In this document: positions 38,150 through 48,837 of the stretch, piece by piece
Layout of the letters: every line of letters starts with the position of its first letter
Numbering within the stretch: position 1 is the stretch's first letter
Origin: Lamellibrachia columna
Taxonomy: Eukaryota > Annelida > Polychaeta > Sabellida > Siboglinidae
Direction: 5' to 3'
Assembly: GCA_963662155.1 (NCBI GenBank)
Contig: OY759272.1
Span: 50,232,066-50,296,065, forward strand
DNA length: 64,000 nt
Made by a program: the position numbers and the translations under genes
Notes under the pieces: model-generated
Told to the model about the DNA's origin: nothing
The model's database searches: none
The model's input: only the letters and a program-made list of their open reading frames with translations

Positions 38150-39300
38150 GGAAGGTCGTGGCATCAAGTTTGAATTGTGACAATATGTAATTGAAATTTT
38201 TAGACATTTGAACCACTATCGTGAAAAGCTAGATGAGAGAGCATATTCAAACTGGTGTTATTGCATCTTATGCAACTCTGCATAAAACACACCATTCGAT
38301 TCATAATCTGAATTTGAATTGGGAAACATTCCACTAGAAGTGGCGCCATATTACAATGTGTGCAACGAGGTAGATTAAAACGTTTCCTGATACCCTTGCG
38401 CCAAGTAGTATAAAACTCATCTAGATATTTATCTTGTTCCAGAGACACACACCATAGAAAAGGTATAGTACAACATGAATAATTGAGATTTGTACTTATA
38501 TTACAAAACCCAAAGTTAGCAGATAATGAATTTAAATGCCTTATGAAATCATGACACATATCTTTAACCATAGCCTGGTGCATGCTGGGAACAGCAGTGT
38601 GGCCTAAATGCAACCCATTTTTGTTATATATTTCTTTTGTGCACCATCAAAGTAAAATATGGAATGAGGACGACTGCCATATTTAATAAGTTGGCATTCT
38701 GACGGGTTAAATTTAAAATCATATTCAGATGCAAATTCTAGACAGATATGACACATTTTGTTCAATGCATATATCGATGGAGCTATTAAAGATTATTATT
38801 ATCTGCATAGCCGATAGCGCCGTAATACTTATGACCTATCATACAACCAAACCCAGACACGCCGAGTCTTGTTAACAGTTCATCTATATATACAGAAAAT
38901 AAAATAGGAGACAAAACCCTATCCTGCTTAACTCCATTGGTAGCAGAAAAATAATCTGACATGGAATTGTTCCACGAAACGTTCAAGTGTTGATTAGTGT
39001 ATACATAAAGTAAACATCTGATTAGCAAGGGATTAATTCCTCGAGCCACCAGTAAATTAACCAGTTTGACATCATTTACTTTATCAAATGCTTTCGTAGC
39101 ATCTAATAACAGCACAAACACATCAGATTTATTATGTTGGAAATAGTTCACACTTCCCATTAGCGCAAACGTACATTTAGCTGTAGAGCTCTGAGGTGTA
39201 AATCCAAACTGTAAATTACTTCTTTTAAAAACATCAGCACTTTTCACCATAATAATCCAATCAAATAGTTTAGACAGGGGGCTACTAAGTGTGCTCAATC
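38150..39300 (-). mobile_element. dead LINE, reverse transcriptase and C-terminal region
   Basis: Minus-strand frame 39298-38786 (170 codons) has SSPLSKLFDWIIM, LQFGFTPQSSTAKC, FVLLLDATKAFDKVN, NGVKQDRVLSPILFSVYIDE and GYADNNNL. The catalytic YADD is changed to YADN, and the usual Gly after VKQ is Asp. After a stop and frameshifts, a second frame at 38613-38200 carries YTTWRKGIRKRFNLP and CTHCNMAPLL, the typical LINE region after the reverse transcriptase. No endonuclease remains. It is a different family from the CR1-like copies. It is antisense to nothing and lies inside the largest RGS intron. Confidence 0.88.
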
Positions 39301-39400
39301 AAATAGTTTAGACAGGGGGCTACTAAGAGTGCTCAATCAAATAGTTTAGACAGGGGCTACTAAGTGTGCTCAATCAAATAGTTTAGACAGGGGGATCAGT
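39262..39400. repeat. 38-bp tandem repeat, 4 copies, at the LINE's broken end
   Basis: The unit contains AATAGTTTAGACAGGGGGCT. It repeats the coding stretch for SKLFDWI at the edge of the LINE remnant. Confidence 0.93.
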
Positions 39401-39429
39401 AATTATTAGTCATTAGCTGATTTTCTCTC

Positions 39430-39695
39430 GTCTCTCAACAATGCAAGTCATGACAGCGTCAACAGTACAGGTCATGACAGCATCAACAGTGTGGGTCATG
39501 ACAGTGTCAACAGTGCAGGTCATGACAGCGTCAACAGTGAAGGTCATGACAGCATCAACAGTGTGGGTCATGACAGTGTCAACAGCACAACAGTATGAGT
39601 CATGACAGTGTCAACAGTGCAGGTCATGACAGCGTCAACAGTGTATGTCATGACAACATCAACAGTGTGGGTCATGACAAGATCAAGCAGCCACA
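39430..39695. repeat. 24-bp minisatellite, about 10 copies
   Basis: The unit contains GGTCATGACAGCGTCAACAG. Confidence 0.94.
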
Positions 39696-39724
39696 TCAGT
39701 CCATAGTACATGTCATATCATGTC

Positions 39725-40010
39725 ATGCCCTCATCCCTTTGTTGTCCTTCCCTCATTCATTTGTGGTCCTTCCCTCATCCCTTATGTGATCCATTTCCTC
39801 ATCCCTTCATAGTCCTTCCCTCATTCCTAAGTTGTCCTTCTTTACCCCCTTGTGGTCCTTCCCTCATCCCATCCATGGTCCCTTCCCTCATCTGTTCGTG
39901 GTCTTTCCCTTATACCGTCCTTCATCCTTCCCTCATGCCTTCATGGTCCTTCCCTCACCCTTTCTTTCATCTACTCAGGGTCCTTCCCTAATCCCTTCCA
40001 TGGTCCTGTG
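39725..40010. repeat. pyrimidine-rich degenerate repeat
   Basis: Irregular copies of GGTCCTTCCCTCATCCCTTC. Confidence 0.85.
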
Positions 40011-40059
40011 TACAATATCTACCACATCACAATGTTCTTGTTATCCTTCACTAGAATGT

Positions 40060-40470
40060 TCAATGTTCATGTTAACTGTCATAACCTACTGGAAAACCTA
40101 TGCAATGTTCATGTTACCTGTCATAAACCACTGGACAATCTACACAATGTTTATGTTGCATGTCATAAACCACTGGAAAATCTACACAATGTTTATGTTG
40201 CAGTCATAAACTACTGGAAAACCTACACAATGTTCATGTTACAGTCATAAACCACTGGAAAACCTACACAATGTTCATGTTACCTGTCATCAACCACTGG
40301 AAGGCCTACACAATGTTCATGTTACCTGTCATAACCCACTGGAAGGCCTACACAATGTTCATGTTACCTGTCATAACCCACTGGAAGGCCTACACAATGT
40401 TCATGTTACCTGTCATAACCCACTGGAAGGCCTACACAATGTTCATGTTACCTGTCATAAACATAACAAC
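40060..40470. repeat. about 42-bp minisatellite, 9 copies
   Basis: The unit contains CACTGGAAAACCTACACAAT and GTTCATGTTACCTGTCAT. Confidence 0.95.
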
Positions 40471-40664
40471 ATAACACCAGCAAACATCTCCAAACGAGAG
40501 AGAGGCTGCAGAAATGTAATTTTATGGCATCTATGTATTTCTTTTTTCCCATCATGCGATTACTGCACATGATATTGACATGGACTGTGAACATAAACTA
40601 GAATCTATTCTAGCAGCCACCGCATACATCAGCCATCAAACGCTGCCCCATATCAACAACACAT

Positions 40665-41965
40665 CTACCAATATCTTGTTAATGCAGCTATCCATTTCTT
40701 GTTAATGCAGCTATCCATCTCTTGTTAATGCAACTACCCATATCTTGTTAATGCAGCTATCCATTTCTTGTTAATGCAGCTACCCATGTCTTGTTAATGC
40801 AGCTACCCATGTCTTGTTAATGCAGCTACCCAGGTCTTGTTAATGCAGCTACCCATTTCTTGTTAATGCAGCTACCCATATCTTGTTAATGCAGCTACCC
40901 ATATCTTGTTAATGCAGCTACCCATATCTTGTTAATGCAGCTACCCATATCTTGTTAATGCAGCTACCCATATATTGTTAATGCAGCTACCCATGTCTTG
41001 TTAATGCAGCTACCCATGTCTTGTTAATGCAGCTACCCATCTCTTGTTAATGCAGCTACCCATCTCTTGTTAATGCAGCTACCCATCTCTTGTTAATGCA
41101 GCTACCCATCTCTTGTTAATGCAGCTACCCATATCTTGTTAATGCAGCTACCCATATCTTGTTAATGCAGCTACCCATATCTTGTTAATGCAGCTACCCA
41201 TATCTTGTTAATGCAGCTACCCATATCTTGTTAATGCAGCTACCCATATCTTGTTAATGCAGCTACCCATATCTTGTTAATGCAGCTACCCATATCTTGT
41301 TAATGCAGCTACCCATATCTTGTTAATGCAGCTACCCATATCTTGTTAATGCAGCTACCCATATCTTGTTAATGCAGCTACCCATATATTGTTAATGCAG
41401 CTACCCATATCTTGTTAATGCAGCTACCCATATCTTGTTAATGCAGCTACCCATATCTTGTTAATGCAGCTACCCATATATTGTTAATGCAGCTACCCAT
41501 ATCTTGTTAATGCAGCTACCCATATCTTGTTAATGCAGCTACCCATTTCTTGTTAATGCAGCTACCCATATCTTGTTAATGCAGCTACCCATATGTTGTT
41601 AATGCAGCTACCCATATGTTGTTAATGCAGCTACCCATATGTTGTTAATGCAGCTACCCATATGTTGTTAATGCAGCTACCCATGTCTTGTTAATGCAGC
41701 TACCCATGTCTTGTTAATGCAGCTACCCATATACCCATATCTTGTTAATGCAGCTACCCATGTCTTGTTAATGCAGCTACCCATATATTGTTAATACAGC
41801 TACCCATATCTTGTTAATGCAGCTACCCATATCTTGTTAATGCAGCTACCCATGTCTTGTTAATGCAGCTACCCATATATTGTTAATACAGCTACCCATA
41901 TCTTGTTAATGCAGCTACCCATATCTTGTTAATGCAGCTACCCATATCTTGTTAATTCATCTATC
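40665..41965. repeat. 23-bp minisatellite, about 56 copies
   Basis: The unit contains GCAGCTACCCATATCTTGTT. Degenerate outliers of the same family occur at 41966-42060 and 43243-43430. Confidence 0.97.
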
Positions 41966-42249
41966 CATCTCTTTTTAATGAGATACCCATCTCTTTTCAA
42001 TGATCCATTCATATATTGTTAATGCAGCTACCAAGCTCTTGTTAATTCAGCTAATGCATCTATCTCACAGTAAGCTGGCTAGGTTGAGGTTGCTTACACA
42101 CCAGTCAATTTCTTCATTTTCCCCCTCATAATACGCTAGGAAATAATTAATTGAACAGTTCAACACGTCATAAATAATCATGTGATGTTAACATCATATG
42201 TTGCCAATCTGCCCTTAAAACTAATATTTTACTTGTCTCGGTGGAAATC

Positions 42250-42597
42250 TCCATCAGACTATTGGAAACAGTGTATTTACATAGTAATGATCATGTGTTT
42301 CATCAGACTATTGGAAACAGTGTATTTACATAGTAATGATCATGTGTTTCATCATACTATTGGAAACAGTGTATTTACATAGAAATGATCATGTGTTTCA
42401 TCAGACTATTGGAAACAGTGTATTTACATAGTAATGATCATGTGTTTCATCAGACTATTGGAAACAGTGTATTTACATAGTAATGATCATGTGTTTCATC
42501 ATACTATTGGAAACAGTGTATTTACATAGAAATGATCATGTGTTTCATCAGACTATTGGAAACAGTGTATTTACATAGTAATGATCATGTGTTTCAA
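42250..42597. repeat. 49-bp minisatellite, about 7 copies
   Basis: The unit contains CATCAGACTATTGGAAACAG and GTAATGATCATGTGTTT. Confidence 0.96.
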
Positions 42598-43242
42598 AAT
42601 CACAGTAGACTTCCTGCCCGCGTGAATTCATTTGTCATGAAGGAAGAACTAGCATTCTGCGGTATGATGCCAACCTAAATGTATACTGTTGATTAAATTT
42701 GCAAATATTAATGCTATTTTCTGTTCTGGGATTGATCCATCTGTCAGATAATATGTTGTGATCGGCAGCCATTTGCAATGACCTGCCGGCGATGGACCAA
42801 CCATGTATTGGCAATGCTAGTCATCAACACGGCGGTGGAGGGGGGTGGGGGGGGGGCGGGGGGAGGTGATGGCATTACATAGTACTGGATTAGTAATAAT
42901 ACATCTCTGTAGTGAGTACTAATGTTGATTTAAGGTCCCCAGGGGCGGGAAAGTGTCAATGTTAGAAGATCTGTCAGTAACATGCCAGTGAGAAACGCCA
43001 CATTTCAAACACCTACTGACACTTTTGTCATCATTCGACAACCAGGAAATGATGCTTCATTTAACTTTTAATAAAAACTACAACATTTATGATGCTGAAA
43101 TATATACGAGATGAAAGCATCCAGATCGGTGAGTAAAATATGCAGGTTGTCTATATATTGATTGGTAGAGGGTGTGTCTAAAAAATCCAATGTTCAAAAC
43201 ACGCATAGAATAGCCGCCTCACTTAGTAATGTAGCTACGTCT
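42598..43242. other. unique sequence with a G-rich tract
   Basis: 42833-42868 is almost pure G on the plus strand and could form a G-quadruplex. The rest is unassigned. Confidence 0.6.
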
Positions 43243-43724
43243 GTTTAAAACAGCTACCTATCTCTTGTTAATCAAGCTCACTATCACTAGGTAATACAGC
43301 TACCTATCTCTTGGTAATCAAGCTCACTATCCTAAGGTAATACAGCTACTTATTTCTTAGTAATGCAGCTACCTATTTCTTGTCAATGTAGCGACCTATA
43401 TGTTGTTATAATGTTAATGTAGCTAAGATTAAACAGCTATTTGACTCTACTGGTGGTGTTCCATGCTGCAACACAGCACATGAAGTTTTTTTGCCCCAAT
43501 GTGAAGGGTGACAGTAACAGGAACCCAGGGGTAACACCCACTATACACACCCTACAGTGTGGGGGTGAGGGTAACAGACTCTACTCACCCCTACAGGATC
43601 ACAGAGGCACCAAGGAAGCTGATCTCTTGGGCTGTGCATCTATAAGATCCAGCATCTCTTCATATCGCACAACATCCAGAAATATTGACAACAAGCCAAG
43701 ATGCCCAGTGCGCTTCCACTGCCA

Positions 43725-44042
43725 GTCACTGCGCCAGTCCCTGCTCTAGTCCCTGCTCGAATCCCTGCTCTAGTCCCTGCCCCAGTCCCTGCGCCAGTAA
43801 CTGCACCAGTCCCTGCTCTAATCCCTGCGCCAGTCCCTGCTGTAATTCCTGCAACAATCTCTGTGCCAGTCCCTGCTTTAATCCCTGCACCAGTCCCTGC
43901 TCTAGTCCCTGCTCTAATCCCTGTGCCAGTCCCTGCTCTAGTCCCTGCGCCAGTCCCTGCGCCAGTCCCTGCGCCAGTCCCTGCTCTAGTCCCTGTGCCA
44001 GTCCCTGCTCTAGTCCCTGCTCTAGTCCCTGCGCCAGTCTCT
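43725..44042. repeat. 12-bp minisatellite, about 26 copies
   Basis: The unit is CAGTCCCTGCTC or CAGTCCCTGCGC. It gives four-residue periodic frames (PVPA, SPCA, GTGA). Confidence 0.96.
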
Positions 44043-44496
44043 AGTCTGTCCACCAGCACACACAAAAGGTTGTGTAGATGAGCTTGTGGGAACCAGCGCC
44101 ACTAGGCTAGAGCAGTGATAAACATTGCCAGAGGTCAGCGGCAGCCTCACTGGACAGCAGGCAATGGCAGCAGACAGAAATAACAGCAGGAGTGAGACAC
44201 ACTGAGTGTGGGACTGAGCGTAGGGCCACAACTGTAGGGTGCAAGTGTAGGGCCGAGTGTGGGGCCATAGGTGCAGGACTGAGTATGGGACTGCAAGTGT
44301 AGGGCCGCAAGAATTGGGCCACAAGTGTTGGGCCACGAGTTTGGGTCTGGCTAGGAAGTCAGACTGTCACCGTGCACACATATGGCGTGGCAGCCTTGGC
44401 ACTGACCACTGATCGCTGGCTTGCAGGCATATTGACATTTCATGCTTCCAGTGTCAGCCAGTGCCAATTGCTGTGTACAGATTATTTTGATGTGCC
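44043..44496. other. low-complexity GC-richer sequence
   Basis: Irregular copies of GGGCCACAAGTGTTGGGCC and AAGTGTAGGGCCG lie at 44210-44345. No gene was seen. Confidence 0.55.
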
Positions 44497-44770
44497 TGAA
44501 GCTGGGCTGACAGTGCTGGCTGACCACGAAGCTGGGCTGACAGTGCTGGCTGACCACGAAGCTGGGCTGACAGTGCTGGCTGACCACAAAGCTGGGCTGA
44601 CAGTGCTGGCTGACCACAAAGCTGGGCTGACAGTGCTGGCTGACCATGAAGCTGGACTGACAGTGCTGGCTGACCACGAAGCTGGGCTGACAGTGCTGGC
44701 TCTCCACAAAGCTGGGCTGACAGTGCCGGCTGACCACAAAGCTGGGCTGACAGTGCTGGCTGACAGTGCC
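44497..44770. repeat. 30-bp minisatellite, about 9 copies
   Basis: The unit contains GAAGCTGGGCTGACAGTGCT. Shorter GCCGGCTGCAGTGTCCGCTG copies follow to 44870, and a CACACACCGA microsatellite lies at 44877-44912. Confidence 0.96.
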
Positions 44771-44912
44771 GGCTGCAGTGTCCGCTGACAGTACTGGCTG
44801 TAGTGTCCGCTGACAGTGCCATGCCAGCTGACAGTGCCGGCTGCAGTGTCCGCTGACAGTGCTGGATGTCAGTGCACGCACACACCGACACACACACACC
44901 GACACACACACA

Positions 44913-45540
44913 TACCATATTGGTGTGTAGGTGTGGATGTATACATATTGGGGTTTGGTTTCTGTGAGCATATTGGGGGTCAAGTATAAATATTTAATGC
45001 CCATAAACTCACCCTAAATGTTGCAGGGGCCTGAACCCCCGGATCCAACACCTATATTACGTTGACTGCATCTTATCCCATTTGCTGTTAAAATGTTGTT
45101 TTTAGCAACTAACAGTAAGAGTCTTTCTGCCATACAAAAGGTTCTGCTTAGCTTTTCATTACATGATAGCTGAGATGGAGAATCCCCTGTGGAAGCTGAA
45201 GCCAATCAATGTCGTCATTGACAGCCGCCTGAATGTATGCACACACAGAATGTATGCACACACTGAATGTATGCGCACATTGAATGTACACGCAGTGACT
45301 ACTAAGTGAACACATTAACACTGACCTAGAACCTTGAGCTGACCAACAAGACAAGGTGTACGTACCAGCAGCAGGAGGAAGCCTCACACACACAACAGTG
45401 ATTGTATCCCTCACAGCATCACAACTGTCTGCCTCAACCTGAGACTGTGAGAAAACAACCTGAGTGAACCAGAGACACTGACTTGTATTAGCTCCAGCCA
45501 AGGCATCCAGCATTGATCTCAGCAGGGAGTTCAATTAGGT
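44913..45540. other. unique intronic sequence
   Basis: The minus-strand open frame 45534-45148 holds a 79-nt stretch with splice-like ends, discussed under rejected items. I see no recognisable protein. Confidence 0.5.
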
Positions 45541-45549
45541 CAAGTCAGT

Positions 45550-45660
45550 AATGCAAGGTGGGGGTGGGTGTGGTGGGTGGGTTGGGTGGGTGTGGTAGGT
45601 GGGGGTGGGTGGGTAGGTGGGGGTGGGTGGGTGGGTGGGTGTGGTTGGGGTGGGTGGGCC
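45550..45660. repeat. GGGTGGGTGT-type G-rich microsatellite
   Basis: Repeated GGGTGGGTGGGTG words on the plus strand, with clear G-quadruplex potential. Confidence 0.92.
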
Positions 45661-45669
45661 CAGACAGAA

Positions 45670-46497
45670 AGCTAACTAGAAATGTTTAGCAATGTCAGGT
45701 TGATTGCTCCATAAATGTTTGTTAAAATGACACAATACTTGTGGTTGACCCGTAGGTCTCACAGAAGTATGACACTATATAAGTATAACTAGAAATGTTT
45801 AGCAATGTCAGGTTGATTGCTCCATAAATGTTTGTTAAAATGACACAATACTTGTGGTTGACCCGTAGGTCTCACAGAAGCATGACACTATATAAGTATA
45901 ACTAGAAATGTTTAGCAATGTCAGGTTGATTGCTCCATAAATGTTTGTTAAAATGACACAATACTTGTGGTTGACCCGTAGGTCTCACAGAAGCATGACA
46001 CTATATAAGTATAACTAGAAATGTTTAGCAATGTCAGGTTGATTGCTCCATAAATGTTTGTTAAAATGACACAATACTTGTGGTTGACCCGTAGGTCTCA
46101 CAGAAGCATGACACTATATAAGTATAACTAGAAATGTTTAGCAATGTCAGGTTGATTGCTCCATAAATGTTTGTTAAAATGACACAATACTTGTGGTTCA
46201 CCCATAGGTCTCACAGAAGCATGACACTATATAAGTATAACTAGAAATGTTTAGCAATGTCAGGTTGATTGCTCCATAAATGTTTGTTAAAATGACACAA
46301 TACTTGTGGTTCACCCGTAGGTCTCACAGAAGCATGACACTATATAAGTATAACTAGAAATGTTTAGCAATGTCAGGTTGATTGCTCCATAAATGTTTGT
46401 TAAAATGACACAATACTTGTGGTTCACCCGTAGGTCTCACAGAAGCATGACACTATATAAGTATAACTAGAAATGTTTAGCAATGTCAGGTTGATGT
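45670..46497. repeat. 113-bp minisatellite, about 7 copies
   Basis: The unit contains AACTAGAAATGTTTAGCAAT and GGTCTCACAGAAGCATGACA. Copies differ at only a few positions (GACCCGTAG/CACCCGTAG), which suggests recent expansion. Confidence 0.97.
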
Positions 46498-47362
46498 CAG
46501 TGTCTTCGGGAACACCGGGGAAACACCAAAGCAAAAATGCGGACGATTGCGAGAATCATAGAGCTTGAAATTTTTTTAAGGTTATTACGCCAATTTACTT
46601 CTTACTCTGATTGACAATGTAATGGGACAAGACAAACTTTGGAGGCTTCGATTTGGAGTGAATCGAGAACGGCTTAGATTTTTGCCAGGCCCAGGGCTGC
46701 GACAGTGTGTGCGAAATGTCGGTATATAATAATGTTATTTTTAATAATTGTAACTGTTTCGCAAATAAAATTCATATTGAAATGTTTATCCAATTCATTA
46801 GTCTATTTTATTGGTCTGCTGGTTATAAGAAATGAACGACAATATTTGGTATGGTTTATGTTTATTAATTTATTATAATTTAAAGCGGTGACAGTGTCTG
46901 TTTTAGTTTTACGCACAAACTCCTTTATTACGTACACCTGTGCATTTTTGTGGGCCATTTCAAACCCACATGGGTTTGAAATGGCCCACCAGTTAGAAAA
47001 AAATCTGGGCCAGTTCTTTTTTGCTAATTTCAGACACTGCAAACCTACCACTCTAAACTGCTGCTCTCTGTTGTCATGGATACTGTCAATAATGTTGTCA
47101 TGGAGACTGTCAATAATATTTTAGCTTAGTAGATATCTACTTACTATTATTTAGAATTATTCATTCTTAAACTTTCACTTTTTATATATTTTACAAATTT
47201 CAGAGATGTAGTTCTTTATTAAGAAAACATATTAAAATTTCAGGATGGGCTTACATGCACCCAGTATATAATCTTGTTCTTCAGGGTGTTTGTCAAAATA
47301 AAAATAAACTGATATTTAGCCATATTTACAAAATTGTTTTTAAAATCATAAAATGTCGCGAC
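46498..47362. other. unique AT-rich sequence with a near-perfect palindrome
   Basis: 46950-46989 has two 19-nt arms (GTGGGCCATTTCAAACCCA and its complement) around a 2-nt spacer. No open frame of note. Confidence 0.75.
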
Positions 47363-48415
47363 TTAACCATTTCAGTACTACAGCCCTAATCTGCTGTGAC
47401 CACTGAATACTGCATTCCCAGTGAATATGCAAGAAAATCGACTGCATCACTTCAAGTCAAGATATCAGCAACAAAAATGCATTTTATGAATAGGAATATT
47501 ATATATATTCTGGAAGTACGATAATCAGCGAGTAAAATGAGCCATATCATTTTACATTTCGTCACCATGGTAACCAGATATCCAAGATTGCCACCACGAT
47601 TTCAAAATTTTTGCAGTTGCTGAACGCAGTTATATGCCAGTGTACATATTTAATGTAAACTACTCATGTTGATCATGCTACAGGAGTGTATTATGATATA
47701 AAATACAATATAAAGTACATTTTGTGGAGTATGAGAAAGTGAAAAACAAGTTATTTATCTGTATTTTAAACATTTATGACAGAAGTGTTCATTTGCATAT
47801 GTGCTAACACATTCATTTGCAAACTTTGCATGTTGACGGAATCACAGACACCTTTTTTTCTTCGAAAAAAAAGTGTAACTACGCATCATCCAGCATTGAT
47901 AGTACAGTGCGCAGCTCATCCTCAGCATTTACACCATCACATTCTTTATCACTGACGTCCAAGTAGCCATTGAAAATACTCCCGCTGTCAGTATCCGTTT
48001 TGCCTCCGGCTCGGTCGCTAAGTTCGCCAACATCATCGTTGTTTCGATCGTCAACATCTGACAAAGATTTGTCGCTAAAATTATCAAATAATCCGTCCAA
48101 AACATACGGAGGTAAATTGTCAGTTGAAGTAATGCCGTCTGCCATTGTGGCCATAGCAGATTTTGATAATCCATCATTAAAAACGCGAAAATCTCCGTAA
48201 AATTATATTGAGTGATAATAAACGATTGCCGCTACCGAATAGCTAATTCATTCGCCATGACAACCGTATATAACAAGTGGCTCCACTTAGTGGATAATTA
48301 TGAGTAAAAGCGATTTAAATGGTGAACATAGCCAATGCCGGTATACCGGCCTGTCGTACTGTAGCGTCACACACTGCGAGGCTGGTATACTGGCCTGTCG
48401 TACTGAAATGGTTAA
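47363..48415 (-). mobile_element. piggyBac-like transposon, internally deleted
   Basis: TTAA at 47363-47366 and TTAA at 48412-48415 bracket inverted ends. The left end is CCATTTCAGTACTACAGCCC, and the right end read inward is CCATTTCAGTACGACAGGCC (18 of 20 identical). A TTAA target duplication is diagnostic of the piggyBac superfamily. Near the right end GGTATACYGGCCTGTCGTAC occurs twice as a subterminal repeat. The element is about 1045 bp without the TTAA, too short for a complete transposase. It keeps an open frame starting 260 bp from the right end. Confidence 0.88.
47879..48154 (-). pseudogene. N-terminal fragment of a piggyBac-like transposase
   Basis: Open frame of 91 residues starting MATMADGITS. 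It is strongly acidic (LSDVDDRNNDDVGELSD and DVSDKECDGVNAEDE) and ends at a TAG/TAA-type stop after MLDDA. piggyBac transposases commonly begin with an acidic, disordered region before the catalytic DDE/D domain. Here that domain is missing and only this region lies between the inverted ends. The assignment rests on the flanking TTAA ends and the acidic character; there is no diagnostic motif. It is unlikely to be active. I cannot rule out expression as a small host protein. Confidence 0.55.
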
Positions 48416-48420
48416 GGCCA

Positions 48421-48832
48421 TGTCAAACTCCTCCTATCTGCAGTCAAACTCCTATCTGCAGTCAAACTCCACCTATCTGCAGTCAAACTCCTATCTGCAG
48501 TCAAACTCCTCCTATCTGCAGTCAAACTCCACCTATCTGCAGTCAAACTCCTCCAATCTGCAATCAAACTCTTCCTATCTGCAGTGAAAACTCCTCCTAT
48601 CTGCAGTCAAACTCCTCCTATCTGAAGCCAAACTCCTATCTGCAGTCAAACTCCACCTATCTGCAGTCAAACTCCTCCTATCTGCGGTCAAACTCCTCCT
48701 ATCTGCAGTCAAACTCTTTCTATCTGCAGTAAAAACTCCTATCTGCAGTCAAACTCCACCCATCTGCAGTCAAACTCCTCCTATCTGAAGCCAAACTCCT
48801 CCTATCTGAAGTCAAACTCCACCTATCTTAAA
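48421..48832. repeat. 21-bp minisatellite, about 18 copies
   Basis: The unit contains GTCAAACTCCTCCTATCTGC. Some units are 15 bp. It starts a few bases after the right TTAA of the piggyBac-like element. Confidence 0.95.
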
Positions 48833-48837
48833 TACAA

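Noticed and set aside
43640..43760. Minus-strand stretch reading DVVRYEEMLDLIDAQPKRSA
   Set aside because: It looks gene-like but ends in TGA before any good donor, and the upstream side runs straight into the 12-bp array. No family was recognised.
45366..45444. A 79-nt minus-strand exon candidate (TTTTCTCACAG before, GTACGT after)
   Set aside because: Its length leaves a remainder of one base. Inserting it between the phase-0 exons at 51407 and 23771 would give an immediate stop. It could only belong to another gene, for which I see no other exon.
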